DNA of 64,000 nt from CBDBIK01 sp965206145. GTDB taxonomy: Bacteria; Pseudomonadota; Alphaproteobacteria; TMED109. Location: contig CBDBIK010000006.1 in the NCBI GenBank assembly GCA_965206145.1, positions 170,137 through 234,136 of the forward strand, written 5' to 3'. The notes under the pieces are model-generated. The model did no database searches and was not told the DNA's origin. It worked only from the letters and a program-made list of their open reading frames with translations. Of the stretch, positions 34,467-43,749 are shown in pieces; the first letter of the stretch is position 1; every line of letters begins with the position of its first letter. Both the position numbers and the translations under genes were made by a program.

Positions 34467-35510
34467 ATGAGTGAACAGATTCCGGTCGCGATTCTGGGTG
34501 CCAGCGGTTATGCAGGCGCCGAAACCCTCCGGCTTGTCCTTGGGCATCCCCGGCTTGAGGTCGTCGCTCTCGGGGCGAAGCGTCATGCGGGCAAGGATCC
34601 CGGGGAGATGCACGCCCGTTTCCGAGGTCTGGGTCTTCCGGTGATGCAGGGCATCGACGGATTCGAAGCTAAGGGCATCAAAGCAGTTTTCTGTTGTCTT
34701 CCCCACGGAACTACCCAGAAGGTGGTCGCTGGGATTGCTCCGCCGACGAAGGTCGTGGATCTTTCGGCTGATTTTCGACTCTCCAACCTTGAGGACTACG
34801 AGACCTGGTATGGCCATCCTCACCATGCCCCAGACCTTCAGGGGGAGGCGGTGTACGGCCTCACCGAGCATGCCCGTGACGCGATTGTCGGTGCGCGGAT
34901 TGTCGCCTGTCCGGGTTGCTACCCGACGTCTGCGTTGCTTGCGCTTCTTCCTCTGTTGGAACAGGAAATGATTGACCCCGAATCGATTGCCATTGATTCG
35001 AAATCTGGTATCTCCGGTGCGGGAAGGGCACTACGCGAGGATCTTCTTTTTTCCGAAGTATCGGAGGGGGTCCGCGCTTACGGACTTTTGGGTCATCGCC
35101 ATGTGCCGGAGATGGAGCAGGAACTGGCCCGGCGTGCGGGTCGAGAGATCCGGGTGGGCTTCGTGCCTCACCTCGTGCCCATGAATCGGGGGATCCTCAC
35201 CACCATCTATGTCCGGCTTGCCGGTACCGCCAGCGCGGATGATGTATGGGCGGCCCTTGTGCAGGCCTACGAGGGAGAGCCGTTTGTCCAAGTGTTGCCC
35301 GCGGGCGGAGTTCCGGAGACCCGTGAAGTGCGGGGTACGAATCGGGCGGTCATTGGTGTTGCCGCTGACCGCAGGCCGGGGTACGCGGTCTTGTTGTGTG
35401 CGCTTGATAACCTGCTCAAGGGCGCTGCCGGGCAGGCGGTCCAGAATCTCAACTTGATGATGGGCATTCCGGAAGTGGAAGGGCTCGAGGCGGGGGCGCT
35501 GGCACCCTAA
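34467..35510 (+). CDS. argC: N-acetyl-gamma-glutamyl-phosphate reductase
   Basis: 347 aa. It reduces N-acetylglutamyl phosphate in arginine synthesis using NADPH. The Rossmann motif is AILGASGYAGAET. The catalytic cysteine is in ACPGCYPTSALL, and the catalytic histidine region is GHRHVPEMEQEL. KSGISGAGR and NLLKGAAGQAVQN are further conserved stretches. The start ATG 34467 follows a 92-bp gap after rpsI. Confidence 0.96.
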   Translation: MSEQIPVAILGASGYAGAETLRLVLGHPRLEVVALGAKRHAGKDPGEMHARFRGLGLPVMQGIDGFEAKGIKAVFCCLPHGTTQKVVAGIAPPTKVVDLSADFRLSNLEDYETWYGHPHHAPDLQGEAVYGLTEHARDAIVGARIVACPGCYPTSALLALLPLLEQEMIDPESIAIDSKSGISGAGRALREDLLFSEVSEGVRAYGLLGHRHVPEMEQELARRAGREIRVGFVPHLVPMNRGILTTIYVRLAGTASADDVWAALVQAYEGEPFVQVLPAGGVPETREVRGTNRAVIGVAADRRPGYAVLLCALDNLLKGAAGQAVQNLNLMMGIPEVEGLEAGALAP

Positions 35511-35675
35511 ATTGGGTCTCGCCCGCGATGCGGCAGTTTAGAAGAACGGTGTATAAAACCCGTCGCGCATGCAATTCGAGACAAATTTCCAAGAAGCGGA
35601 AATCGCACTGAAGGTTCCGCCCTGCCCGTTGTGGACGCGGGGCAGTTTTGCTTGGGCGTGTACGGGAGAGTGGAC

Positions 35676-36905
35676 GTGAGCGGAATCCGTGAGACGGCTG
35701 ATTTTGAGCGGGTCCGGAGTCTTCCCCCGTACGTCTTCGCCGAAGTCAACGCAATGAAGGAATCCGCCCGCGTGGCGGGTGAGGACGTTATTGATCTCGG
35801 GATGGGGAATCCCGATCTTCCGCCACCGCCGCACGTAACGGCGAAGCTAGTTGAGACGCTCACCAATCCCCGGATCCATCGCTACTCTGCCTCCCGCGGA
35901 ATTCCCGGGTTACGCCGTGCCCAGGCCGCTTACTATACCCGTCGTTTCGGTATCGATCTCGATCCCGACAGCGAGGTGATCGTCACCCTTGGCTCAAAAG
36001 AAGGCTTCGCCCATCTCGCCACGGCGATCACAGAACCTGGTGACGAGGTGCTCGTTCCCGACCCAAGCTATCCGATCCATCCTTACGGTTTCGTGCTTGC
36101 CGGTGCCCGGATCCGCCGGATCCCGGTAGGCCCCGGAATTGATTACATGGAAGCGCTCTCCCGGGCACTTTCGCAAAGTGCTTCACGGGTCAAGGCGCTG
36201 GTTGTCAACTTCCCCGCCAATCCCACGGGATCAACTGCCGATCTTCCCCTATATGAGGAAATTGTCTCTCTTTGCCGTCGCCACGGCATTTGGATTTTGT
36301 CTGACCTTGCCTACGCCGAGATTTACCTTGGCGATGTTCCTCCACCCTCGATCCTTGAGGTGCCCGGTGCCGAGGAAGTGGCGATTGAGTTCACCTCCAT
36401 GAGCAAAACCCATTCCATGCCAGGCTGGCGAATCGGATTTGCCGTCGGTAACCGCCATCTCGTGGGCACACTCGCGCGGATCAAGTCCTACCTTGACTAC
36501 GGTGCTTTTACACCGATCCAGGTCGCTGCGGTCGCCGCCCTTAACGGATTGCAGGATCACATCGATGTGACCCGAAACGTCTACCGGAGTCGCCGTGATG
36601 CGCTCGTTACCGGATTGGGCCGTGCAGGCTGGAAGGTGAAATCCCCCGAGGCGACGATGTTTGTTTGGGCACCGTTGCCTGAGCCTTTCCAGGAAATGGG
36701 AAGCCTTGAGTTTTCCAAGGATCTTCTCCGCAGAGCCAAGGTTGCAGTGTCCCCCGGTGCGGGCTTTGGCCCCGGTGGTGAGGGCTGGGTTCGGATTAGT
36801 CTCGTCGAGAACGAGCAACGGATTCGTCAGGCCGTTCGAAATATCCGTCAGTTTTTCCTGTCGACCGGCTTCGCCTCGGGGCGGCCCGTTGAGGCGGAGA
36901 TCTGA
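35676..36905 (+). CDS. PLP aminotransferase, AlaC-like (class I)
   Basis: 409 aa. It has RVRSLPPYVFAEVNAMK, DLGMGNPDLPPPP, the PLP-stacking region DPSYPIHPYGF, VNFPANPTG, the PLP lysine in SMSKTHSMPGWRIGF and the substrate arginine in GWVRISLVEN. The closest family I know is the glutamate-pyruvate (AlaC/YfdZ) aminotransferase group. GTG 35676 has a GGGAGAG ribosome-binding site; the open frame from 35631 lacks similarity. In many alphaproteobacteria hom lies between this gene and glpX; here it is absent. Confidence 0.88.
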   Translation: MSGIRETADFERVRSLPPYVFAEVNAMKESARVAGEDVIDLGMGNPDLPPPPHVTAKLVETLTNPRIHRYSASRGIPGLRRAQAAYYTRRFGIDLDPDSEVIVTLGSKEGFAHLATAITEPGDEVLVPDPSYPIHPYGFVLAGARIRRIPVGPGIDYMEALSRALSQSASRVKALVVNFPANPTGSTADLPLYEEIVSLCRRHGIWILSDLAYAEIYLGDVPPPSILEVPGAEEVAIEFTSMSKTHSMPGWRIGFAVGNRHLVGTLARIKSYLDYGAFTPIQVAAVAALNGLQDHIDVTRNVYRSRRDALVTGLGRAGWKVKSPEATMFVWAPLPEPFQEMGSLEFSKDLLRRAKVAVSPGAGFGPGGEGWVRISLVENEQRIRQAVRNIRQFFLSTGFASGRPVEAEI

Positions 36906-36910
36906 GCGCG

Positions 36911-37870
36911 GTGTCGTCGCTGGATTCTGTCGCGCCGGGTCTTGTGCGTGCTGCCGAAACGGCCGCCGTCGCTGCTGCCGCCTGGCGCGGAAAAGGTGCG
37001 GAAAAGGAAGCCGACCGGGCCGCTGTTGATGCGATGCGAAAGGCCTTCGAGGCTGTGTCGATGGACGGCACGGTGGTGATCGGCGAAGGCGAGCGAGACG
37101 AGGCCCCGATGCTGTTTATTGGCGAGAAGGTGGGGAAGGGCGAAGGTCCTGTCATTGACATTGCAGTTGACCCCTTGGAGGGAACAACAATCTGTGCCCA
37201 GGACGCACCTGGTGCCCTTGCCGTCCTTGCCGCGGCCGGACAAGGCGGGCTTCTCCACGCCCCCGACGTCTACATGGAGAAGATTGCCGTAGGGCCAGGA
37301 CTTCCCGAGGGCATCATTGATCTTGACGATTCTCCTGCAAAGAATCTTCAGCGGGCTGCCAATGCTCTTGGGCGTGAGGTTGAAGATCTGGTGGTCTGCA
37401 TACTGGATCGGCCTCGTCACGAGGAACAGATCGCACTCGTGCGTGAAACAGGCGCGCGTCTCCGCCTGATCGGGGATGGGGACGTTGCGGCGGTCATCGC
37501 CGTTGCCGAAGAACGCTTTCCTATCGATGTCTACATGGGAACGGGCGGAGCTCCCGAAGGGGTTCTCGCCGCTGCAGCACTTGCTTGCACGGGCGGGCAG
37601 ATGCTGGGACGCCTTGTCTTTCGGGATAATGCCGAGCGCGAACGCGGCCGCAAGGCAGGGATCGAGGATCTGGGGAGGATCTACACACGTCAGGATCTCG
37701 CCTCGGGAGACGTGTTGTTCGTTGCGGCCGGAGTCACAGATGGGCCGCTCCTGCGCGGAATTTGCTCTGAAGGCAGCAACCAGGTGGTAGAAGCCCTCGT
37801 GCTGTCCGCACCCGGCGGCGATCGCCGCCACACCCGTACGGTTTTGCCGCAGGTTGCGGACGTTCCGTGA
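36911..37870 (+). CDS. glpX: Class II fructose-1,6-bisphosphatase GlpX
   Basis: 319 aa of the Li+-sensitive metal phosphatase superfamily. Metal-binding motifs are VVIGEGERDEAPM and VDPLEGTTICA, with GGAPEGVLAAAAL near residue 215. It hydrolyses fructose-1,6-bisphosphate in gluconeogenesis. It has a GTG start 5 nt after the aminotransferase. Its stop overlaps recJ by 4 nt. Confidence 0.94.
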   Translation: MSSLDSVAPGLVRAAETAAVAAAAWRGKGAEKEADRAAVDAMRKAFEAVSMDGTVVIGEGERDEAPMLFIGEKVGKGEGPVIDIAVDPLEGTTICAQDAPGALAVLAAAGQGGLLHAPDVYMEKIAVGPGLPEGIIDLDDSPAKNLQRAANALGREVEDLVVCILDRPRHEEQIALVRETGARLRLIGDGDVAAVIAVAEERFPIDVYMGTGGAPEGVLAAAALACTGGQMLGRLVFRDNAERERGRKAGIEDLGRIYTRQDLASGDVLFVAAGVTDGPLLRGICSEGSNQVVEALVLSAPGGDRRHTRTVLPQVADVP

Positions 37871-39663
37871 GCACGACGGCTCCGGCCTACTCCGGCACGC
37901 CCACGCGTTCGCTGACCGGACGGATCTGGCGTTACCGTGACGCCGACGACCGCAAGATTGCGCACATGATTCAGTCTTTCGGGCTACCGGGAGGCCTAGC
38001 CCGCGTCCTCGTCGGGCGTGGCATTGAGGCGGACGATGTGGAGATGTGGCTCGAACCCCGTCTTGATCGTGACCTTCCCGATCCGCTTCACATTACCGAC
38101 ATGGAACAGGCGGCTTCCGTTCTGGCCGCTGCTGTCATGGAGGGAAAAAAAATCTCCGTATTTGGCGATTATGACGTGGACGGCCTGACCTCGACCGCCT
38201 TGCTTGTTCGCTACCTTGAAGCCGTCTCGGAAAGGCCCGAGGTGTGGATTCCAGACCGCATAGAGGAGGGTTACGGCCCGTCTGAGCGGGCGATGGAGGG
38301 ACTGCATGCAAAGGGCGCCGAGGTGGTGGTGACCGTGGACTGCGGCACCACGGCGTTCGCCCCGCTCGCCCGTGCCGAATCCCTGGGTCTTGAGGTGATC
38401 GTTCTCGACCATCACGTGCCCGAGGACCGTCTGCCCGCGGCAAGGGCCATAGTGAATCCCAACCGATCTGATTGCCAGTCTGGGCTTAACATGTTGTCGG
38501 CGGCGGGAGTGACGTTCCTACTCCTCGTCGCACTCCAGCGCGAACTTCGCGCACGAAACTGGTGTGGGAAAGGTCCGGAACCGGACTTAAGAGAGTTTCT
38601 CGATCTCGCGGCGCTCGGAACCGTCTGTGACGTGGTGCCGCTTACTGGTCCCAACCGGACGATCGTCTATCACGGGCTCAAGGTGATGGCTTCCCGCTCC
38701 AACACGGGGCTTTGTGCGCTTGCCGATGCGGCGGGTATCGACGAGCCCCCGGATGTCTACCACGCGGGTTTCATATTCGGCCCGAGAATCAACGCTGCTG
38801 GCAGGGTGGGGGACCCGCGTCTCGGGCTCCAATTGCTTTCGACCAAGGACGATATCGAAGCGCGCGGGATCGCGGAAAAACTCCAAATTCTTAACCGACA
38901 ACGCCAATCGATCGAAGCGCAGGTACTGGAAGAGGCGTTTACGCAGGCTGCGGCTCTGTCGAACACCAAAGATTCTGAACCGGTGATCGTCGTGGCGGGC
39001 CAGGGCTGGCATCCCGGTGTGGTCGGAATCGTCGCTAGTAGGCTTGTCGAGAATTTTCTGCGCCCCGCCCTCGTGATCGCCCTTAACGGCGCGGATGGCA
39101 AGGGCTCGGCTCGTTCGGTCGCAGGTCTCGATATCGGCTCTCTCGTGATCGACGCACGCCGCCAGGGAATTCTCACGGCGGGCGGCGGGCATCGGATGGC
39201 CGCCGGGTGTTCCGTGGCGGCGAGTCGGGTGGATGAACTTGCGGCGTTTCTGAACCACGAAGCGAGGAAACGTGTCGACGTTTCCCAGCTCGCTCCGGAA
39301 ATCATTCTCGATGGCATGCTTTCCGTATCGGGTGCGACCAAGGATTTGGGCTTGCAGCTCGAGCGGGCAGGCCCGTTCGGCATGGGCAATCCCATTCCCC
39401 GATTTGTGTTTCACAACGTGTTCCCCGTGAATTCTCGGAAGGTCGGAGCAGAAGGGAAACACGTAAAATGTTTTCTAGCTGATGAAACCAAAGGCCGTGT
39501 AGGCGCGATTTCATTCGGTTCGGGCGATAGTCCACTCGGAGCCGCCCTCCTTGTAGGCCGTCCCATCGACGTTGTCGGCAAACTCCGTGTTTCCACTTGG
39601 AAGGGCACCATGCGTGCCGAGGTTCACATCGAGGACGCAGTTCCCGCTGGAAGCCTGATGTGA
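37867..39663 (+). CDS. recJ: Single-stranded-DNA 5'-3' exonuclease RecJ
   Basis: 598 aa of the DHH phosphoesterase family. The catalytic motifs are FGDYDVDGLTSTALL and VLDHHVPE, with the C-terminal DHHA1 motif GGGHRMAAGCS and an OB-like tail. It acts in recombination and mismatch repair. GTG 37867 overlaps glpX, and its own stop overlaps galU by 4 nt, placing a repair gene inside a metabolic operon. Confidence 0.96.
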   Translation: MSTTAPAYSGTPTRSLTGRIWRYRDADDRKIAHMIQSFGLPGGLARVLVGRGIEADDVEMWLEPRLDRDLPDPLHITDMEQAASVLAAAVMEGKKISVFGDYDVDGLTSTALLVRYLEAVSERPEVWIPDRIEEGYGPSERAMEGLHAKGAEVVVTVDCGTTAFAPLARAESLGLEVIVLDHHVPEDRLPAARAIVNPNRSDCQSGLNMLSAAGVTFLLLVALQRELRARNWCGKGPEPDLREFLDLAALGTVCDVVPLTGPNRTIVYHGLKVMASRSNTGLCALADAAGIDEPPDVYHAGFIFGPRINAAGRVGDPRLGLQLLSTKDDIEARGIAEKLQILNRQRQSIEAQVLEEAFTQAAALSNTKDSEPVIVVAGQGWHPGVVGIVASRLVENFLRPALVIALNGADGKGSARSVAGLDIGSLVIDARRQGILTAGGGHRMAAGCSVAASRVDELAAFLNHEARKRVDVSQLAPEIILDGMLSVSGATKDLGLQLERAGPFGMGNPIPRFVFHNVFPVNSRKVGAEGKHVKCFLADETKGRVGAISFGSGDSPLGAALLVGRPIDVVGKLRVSTWKGTMRAEVHIEDAVPAGSLM

Positions 39664-40550
39664 CAGCGTCCGTCGTTCGTATCGCTGTCCTGCCTATAGC
39701 CGGTTTGGGGACGAGGTTTCTCCCCGCCACGAAATCCATTCCGAAAGAGCTCATTCCAATCGCGGGACGTCCGCTCGTGCAGTACGCGGTGGAGGAAGCT
39801 TTAGAATCCGGGATTGAGCGTTGCGTTCTGGTGACCTCGCCCGGGCGTGACGGCGCACTCCGTCACTTCCAGTCCGACCCCGTTCTTGAGGGGGCACTTA
39901 CCGCCCAAGGAAAAGATAGCGAACTCGCTCTTGTGCGCTCAATTGCAGGCTATGGAGATGCGGTTGTCGCGGTCGAACAGCCCGAGCCTTTGGGCCTCGG
40001 ACATGCCGTTGGATGTGCGTTTGGCGAGGTGGGGAAAGGCGCTTCCTGTGCGGTGCTCTTGCCCGATGATCTGGTCATGGCAAAAAAGCCCTGTATTGCC
40101 CAGCTTCTTGAGGTGCATGCACGTTTCGGTGGAACCGTTCTCGGCATCGTTGAAGTTGAGCCTGACGACGTGAGAAAATTCGGAATCCTTGATCCCGGTG
40201 AAGAGGACGGCCCCGTCGTCGAGGTGCGAGGTCTTATTGAAAAACCTGAACCTAGTGCAGCTCCCTCCCGGCTTGCCGTGGTCGGACGTTACGTTCTGGG
40301 ATCGCGTACGCTGGATTCCATTACGAGCACCTTGCCTGGTGCGGGCGGTGAGATTCAGCTTACCGATGCGATCGCTTCGACGATCGGCGTGAACCCCGTG
40401 CACGGGTTCAAATTTCAGGGACGGCGCTTCGACTGCGGGCACCGGGCGGGTGCCATTGAAGCAGAGCTCGTCGTGGCTCTCGACGATCCTGAAATCGGAC
40501 ATGACGTGGCAGTCATGTTGCGGCGCGTGCAGGGAGAAAATCCGGCATGA
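39660..40550 (+). CDS. galU: UTP-glucose-1-phosphate uridylyltransferase
   Basis: 296 aa. The nucleotide-binding motif is LPIAGLGTRFLPATKSIPKE. VEQPEPLGLGHAV and FGILDPGEEDGPVVEVRGLIEKPE are GalU signatures. It makes UDP-glucose for the next enzyme, Ugd. GTG 39660 overlaps recJ by 4 nt; the longer open frame lies within recJ. Confidence 0.95.
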   Translation: MTASVVRIAVLPIAGLGTRFLPATKSIPKELIPIAGRPLVQYAVEEALESGIERCVLVTSPGRDGALRHFQSDPVLEGALTAQGKDSELALVRSIAGYGDAVVAVEQPEPLGLGHAVGCAFGEVGKGASCAVLLPDDLVMAKKPCIAQLLEVHARFGGTVLGIVEVEPDDVRKFGILDPGEEDGPVVEVRGLIEKPEPSAAPSRLAVVGRYVLGSRTLDSITSTLPGAGGEIQLTDAIASTIGVNPVHGFKFQGRRFDCGHRAGAIEAELVVALDDPEIGHDVAVMLRRVQGENPA

Positions 40551-41893
40551 AAGTCGTGGTGGTTGGTGCCGGCTATGTCGGTCTTGTCTCGGGAGCGTGT
40601 TTTTCAGAATTTGGGATGGACGTTCTGTGCGTCGATGCGGATTCCGAACGGATTCGCATTTTCGAAGCAGGTGGTGTCCCGATTTACGAGCCGGGACTCG
40701 AAGCGATGGTGGTTCGAAACCGGGAGGCGGGCCGTCTTTCCTTCTCTCGCACTCTCGCTGGTGAGGTGGCTCGGGCCGACGTCGTTCTCCTGGCCGTAGG
40801 CACGCCCAGTGAACCTGGGGGTAGGGCCGTGGATCTCAGCCATGTGCGCACTGTCGCGGCCGAGGTGGCGACGGATTTGGATCCGAAGCAAAAGCGGACC
40901 GTGATCGTCACCAAGTCAACAGTCCCAGTAGGGACGGCGCGCGAGATCGAGCAGACTATCGCCGAGGCACGTCCAGACCTCGTTCCTGGTCGCGATTTTG
41001 ATGTCGCTTCGAATCCAGAATTCCTGCGCGAGGGGGCAGCGATCGAGGATTTCCTACATCCCGACCGAGTGGTTTGCGGAGTTGCCCACGATCATGCTCG
41101 AAGCGTGCTCGAAGAGTTGTACGCGCCGCTCAACCTGCGGAGCGTGCCTCTCGTATTCACCAGGCGGGAAACCGCTGAGCTTATTAAGTACGCCTCCAAT
41201 GCCTTTCTCGCCATGAAGATCTCGTTTATCAACGAAATGGCGGACCTTTGCGAGCGGACTGGTGCCGACATCCAGGACCTAGCTCTTGGCCTTGGTCTCG
41301 ACAAGCGAATTGGTTCGAAATTTCTCCACCCTGGGCCAGGATTTGGAGGGAGCTGTTTCCCGAAGGACACCCGGGGGCTTGTCGACATCGCTGAATCAAG
41401 TGGGATGCCCGTTCGCCTTGTTGAGGCGACGATCAAGGTAAACGAGGAGCGCAAGCATGCATTGGCGGACAAGGTGCGCAGAGCCCTCGGAGGAAACCTC
41501 AAAGGCAAACGGATCGCAGTGCTCGGTATCACGTTTAAACCTAATACCGACGATCTCAGGGAGGCTCCGAGCCTCGTTCTCGTGCCCGAACTTATGAGGC
41601 ATGGTGCCTCCGTGGTCGCCTACGATCCGGCAGGAATGAAGCCGGCCAGGGAAATGTCTGAGTTTACCGGTGTTTTCTGGGCGACGGGTGCCGAGGAGGC
41701 GATAGAGGGAGCGGACGCTCTCGTTGTCCTTACCGAATGGAACGAATTTCGTGGTCTGTCAGCCCGCCGAATCGCGAATTTGCTCAAGACACCGACCGTC
41801 ATCGATTTCCGGAACGTCTACCGCCCTGCGGACATGCACGTTGAGGGGATTTTCTACATGGGCGTAGGCAGACCTGCACTGGAGGACGGATGA
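40547..41893 (+). CDS. ugd: UDP-glucose 6-dehydrogenase
   Basis: 448 aa. It oxidises UDP-glucose to UDP-glucuronate, a precursor of exopolysaccharide and lipid A decoration. The N-terminal NAD motif is VVVGAGYVGLVSGACFSE. The catalytic cysteine is in GGSCFPKDT. TFKPNTDDLREAPS marks the C-terminal nucleotide-binding domain. It overlaps galU and pmm by 4 nt each. Confidence 0.96.
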   Translation: MKVVVVGAGYVGLVSGACFSEFGMDVLCVDADSERIRIFEAGGVPIYEPGLEAMVVRNREAGRLSFSRTLAGEVARADVVLLAVGTPSEPGGRAVDLSHVRTVAAEVATDLDPKQKRTVIVTKSTVPVGTAREIEQTIAEARPDLVPGRDFDVASNPEFLREGAAIEDFLHPDRVVCGVAHDHARSVLEELYAPLNLRSVPLVFTRRETAELIKYASNAFLAMKISFINEMADLCERTGADIQDLALGLGLDKRIGSKFLHPGPGFGGSCFPKDTRGLVDIAESSGMPVRLVEATIKVNEERKHALADKVRRALGGNLKGKRIAVLGITFKPNTDDLREAPSLVLVPELMRHGASVVAYDPAGMKPAREMSEFTGVFWATGAEEAIEGADALVVLTEWNEFRGLSARRIANLLKTPTVIDFRNVYRPADMHVEGIFYMGVGRPALEDG

Positions 41894-43269
41894 GTCACCG
41901 TCTCGATCCCTCGATCGTTCGTGCATACGATATCCGCGGGGTTGTCGGCGCAACCCTCGGGGAAGAGGATGCCCGCGCCGTGGGCAATGCCTTCGCTGCC
42001 GAGGTGCGTAAAAGGACCGAATCCTGCCGGGTTGTAGTCGAACGCGACGGCCGGCTTTCGTCTCCCGGGCTCGAAGAGGCCTTGATCGATGGCCTCGTCC
42101 TTGCGGGTGCCAAGGTGGTCAGGATTGGCGTTGGCCCGACGGCGATGGCACATTTCGCCGAGGCGACCAATGACGCCGATGCCGTCGTCGTGGTGACGGG
42201 CTCCCACAATCCTCCCGATCACAACGGTTTCAAGTTCGCCGTTGGCGGAGCGCCATTCTTCGGGGAGGACCTTGTTGGCCTCGCTCGTCGAGTTGAGTAC
42301 GGAAGCATTGTGACCGACGGAGGAAGGGCGACAGTCCGGCAGGTGGCGGATGGCTACGTAAAGCGTCTCCAAGAGGAAGCGGAAGCCATGAAGCGTCCTT
42401 TCCGGGTGGCGTGGGATGCGGGACATGGAGCGGCGGCGGCGGTGATGAGCAAACTTGTGGCTGGACTGCCTGGAGAACACGTCCTTCTTAACGCCGAAGT
42501 GGATGGTACGTTTCCTTCCCACCATCCGGACCCTTCGGTTCCTGCCAACATGTGCGAGCTCTCTCAGAACGTAAGTGAAAAAGGTCTCGACCTTGGGTTT
42601 GCCTTCGATGGGGACGGCGACCGTCTCGGTGTGATCGACGACTTGGGACGGATCGTTTCTCCTGACCACCTTCTCTGCGTGTTCGCGGAGGATGTCCTGG
42701 AGGGAACGCCCGGGGCGACGGTACTCTCGGACGTGAAGGCGAGCGATGTGTTGTTCCAGCACGTCACCATGCTTGGCGGGAAACCCCTCATGGGCGCGAC
42801 GGGGCATTCGCATATGCGCCAACGGATTCTCTCGGGCGATGCGGTGTTCGCCGGCGAGGTGTCGGGACATCTTTTCTTTGCTGATCGCTACTACGGTTTT
42901 GATGACGCGTTGTACGCTGCGGTCCGGCTTCTCGTTGCTCTCGGCACGGGTGCCTCGCTTTCCGCGAGGTGCGATGCCCTTCCCCGGCTCGCGGGCACCT
43001 CGGAGATCCGAATCGGCTGTGCTGACGAGCGCAAATTCGCCGTGGTCGACGAGGTGCGGAAAGGGCTTGCCCGGACCGGTGCCGATGTGGAGACCGTCGA
43101 CGGCGTGCGTGTCCGGACACTGGACGGATGGTGGTTGCTTCGGGCTTCAAACACCGAGCCCGCTCTGGTGGTCCGTTGCGAAGGCAAGGACCAGACGGCT
43201 CTTGCAAAGCTTCGTGATACGTTGAGAAAAATGCTTCTCGGGGCGGGTGTGGACGCGAAAGATGTCTGA
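41890..43269 (+). CDS. Phosphomannomutase/phosphoglucomutase (AlgC-like)
   Basis: 459 aa of the alpha-D-phosphohexomutase family. The phosphoserine loop is VVTGSHNPPDHNGFKF, the metal-binding loop DGDGDRLGV, the sugar loop GEVSGHLFFADRYYGFDD and the C-terminal phosphate-binding loop RASNTEPALVVR. It interconverts hexose 1- and 6-phosphates, supplying GalU and GDP-mannose routes. It is the last gene of the overlapped chain. Confidence 0.93.
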   Translation: MSHRLDPSIVRAYDIRGVVGATLGEEDARAVGNAFAAEVRKRTESCRVVVERDGRLSSPGLEEALIDGLVLAGAKVVRIGVGPTAMAHFAEATNDADAVVVVTGSHNPPDHNGFKFAVGGAPFFGEDLVGLARRVEYGSIVTDGGRATVRQVADGYVKRLQEEAEAMKRPFRVAWDAGHGAAAAVMSKLVAGLPGEHVLLNAEVDGTFPSHHPDPSVPANMCELSQNVSEKGLDLGFAFDGDGDRLGVIDDLGRIVSPDHLLCVFAEDVLEGTPGATVLSDVKASDVLFQHVTMLGGKPLMGATGHSHMRQRILSGDAVFAGEVSGHLFFADRYYGFDDALYAAVRLLVALGTGASLSARCDALPRLAGTSEIRIGCADERKFAVVDEVRKGLARTGADVETVDGVRVRTLDGWWLLRASNTEPALVVRCEGKDQTALAKLRDTLRKMLLGAGVDAKDV

Positions 43270-43410
43270 ATGGCGCCCTGGAATAGGGTGTTTTCGCGAG
43301 CGGAGACTGATTGTGAGATCCTGTTTTCCCGGTCTAGAGTTTCCTTGCCGTTTGAGGCGGACGAGGGCTAGGCTAGAAAGATTGAAACACCACATGCCCG
43401 TCATGCATCC

Positions 43411-43734
43411 ATGAGCGAAAATAAGACGACTGAACGAGGAGACCGGCTGGCAGTACTCGTCAAACTGACCGTCAAGACAAAGAAACCCTCCCTGTATCGG
43501 GTGCTTCTGCACAACGATGACTACACGCCGATGGAGTTTGTCGTGGAAGTGCTTCAAACCTTCTTCCGCAAGGGCCAAGACGAGGCGACGCAGATTATGA
43601 TGCACGTGCATCAGAGGGGCGTAGGGGTCTGTGGTATTTATCCTTACGATGTGGCCGAGACTAAGGTGGTTCAGGTCACCAAGCGCGCCCGGGAGAACCA
43701 GCATCCGCTCCAGTGCACTCTGGAAAAGATCTGA
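43411..43734 (+). CDS. clpS: ATP-dependent Clp protease adaptor ClpS
   Basis: 107 aa. The core YRVLLHNDDYTPMEFVVEVL contains the N-degron pocket residues. HVHQRGVGVCGIYPYDVAETK carries the ClpA-binding and substrate His residues. It delivers N-end-rule substrates to ClpAP. It lies 15 nt upstream of clpA. A weak TTGCCG/TAGGCT promoter with an 18-bp spacer lies at 43345-43374. Confidence 0.96.
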   Translation: MSENKTTERGDRLAVLVKLTVKTKKPSLYRVLLHNDDYTPMEFVVEVLQTFFRKGQDEATQIMMHVHQRGVGVCGIYPYDVAETKVVQVTKRARENQHPLQCTLEKI

Positions 43735-43749
43735 ACAGGAAGGAATCGC

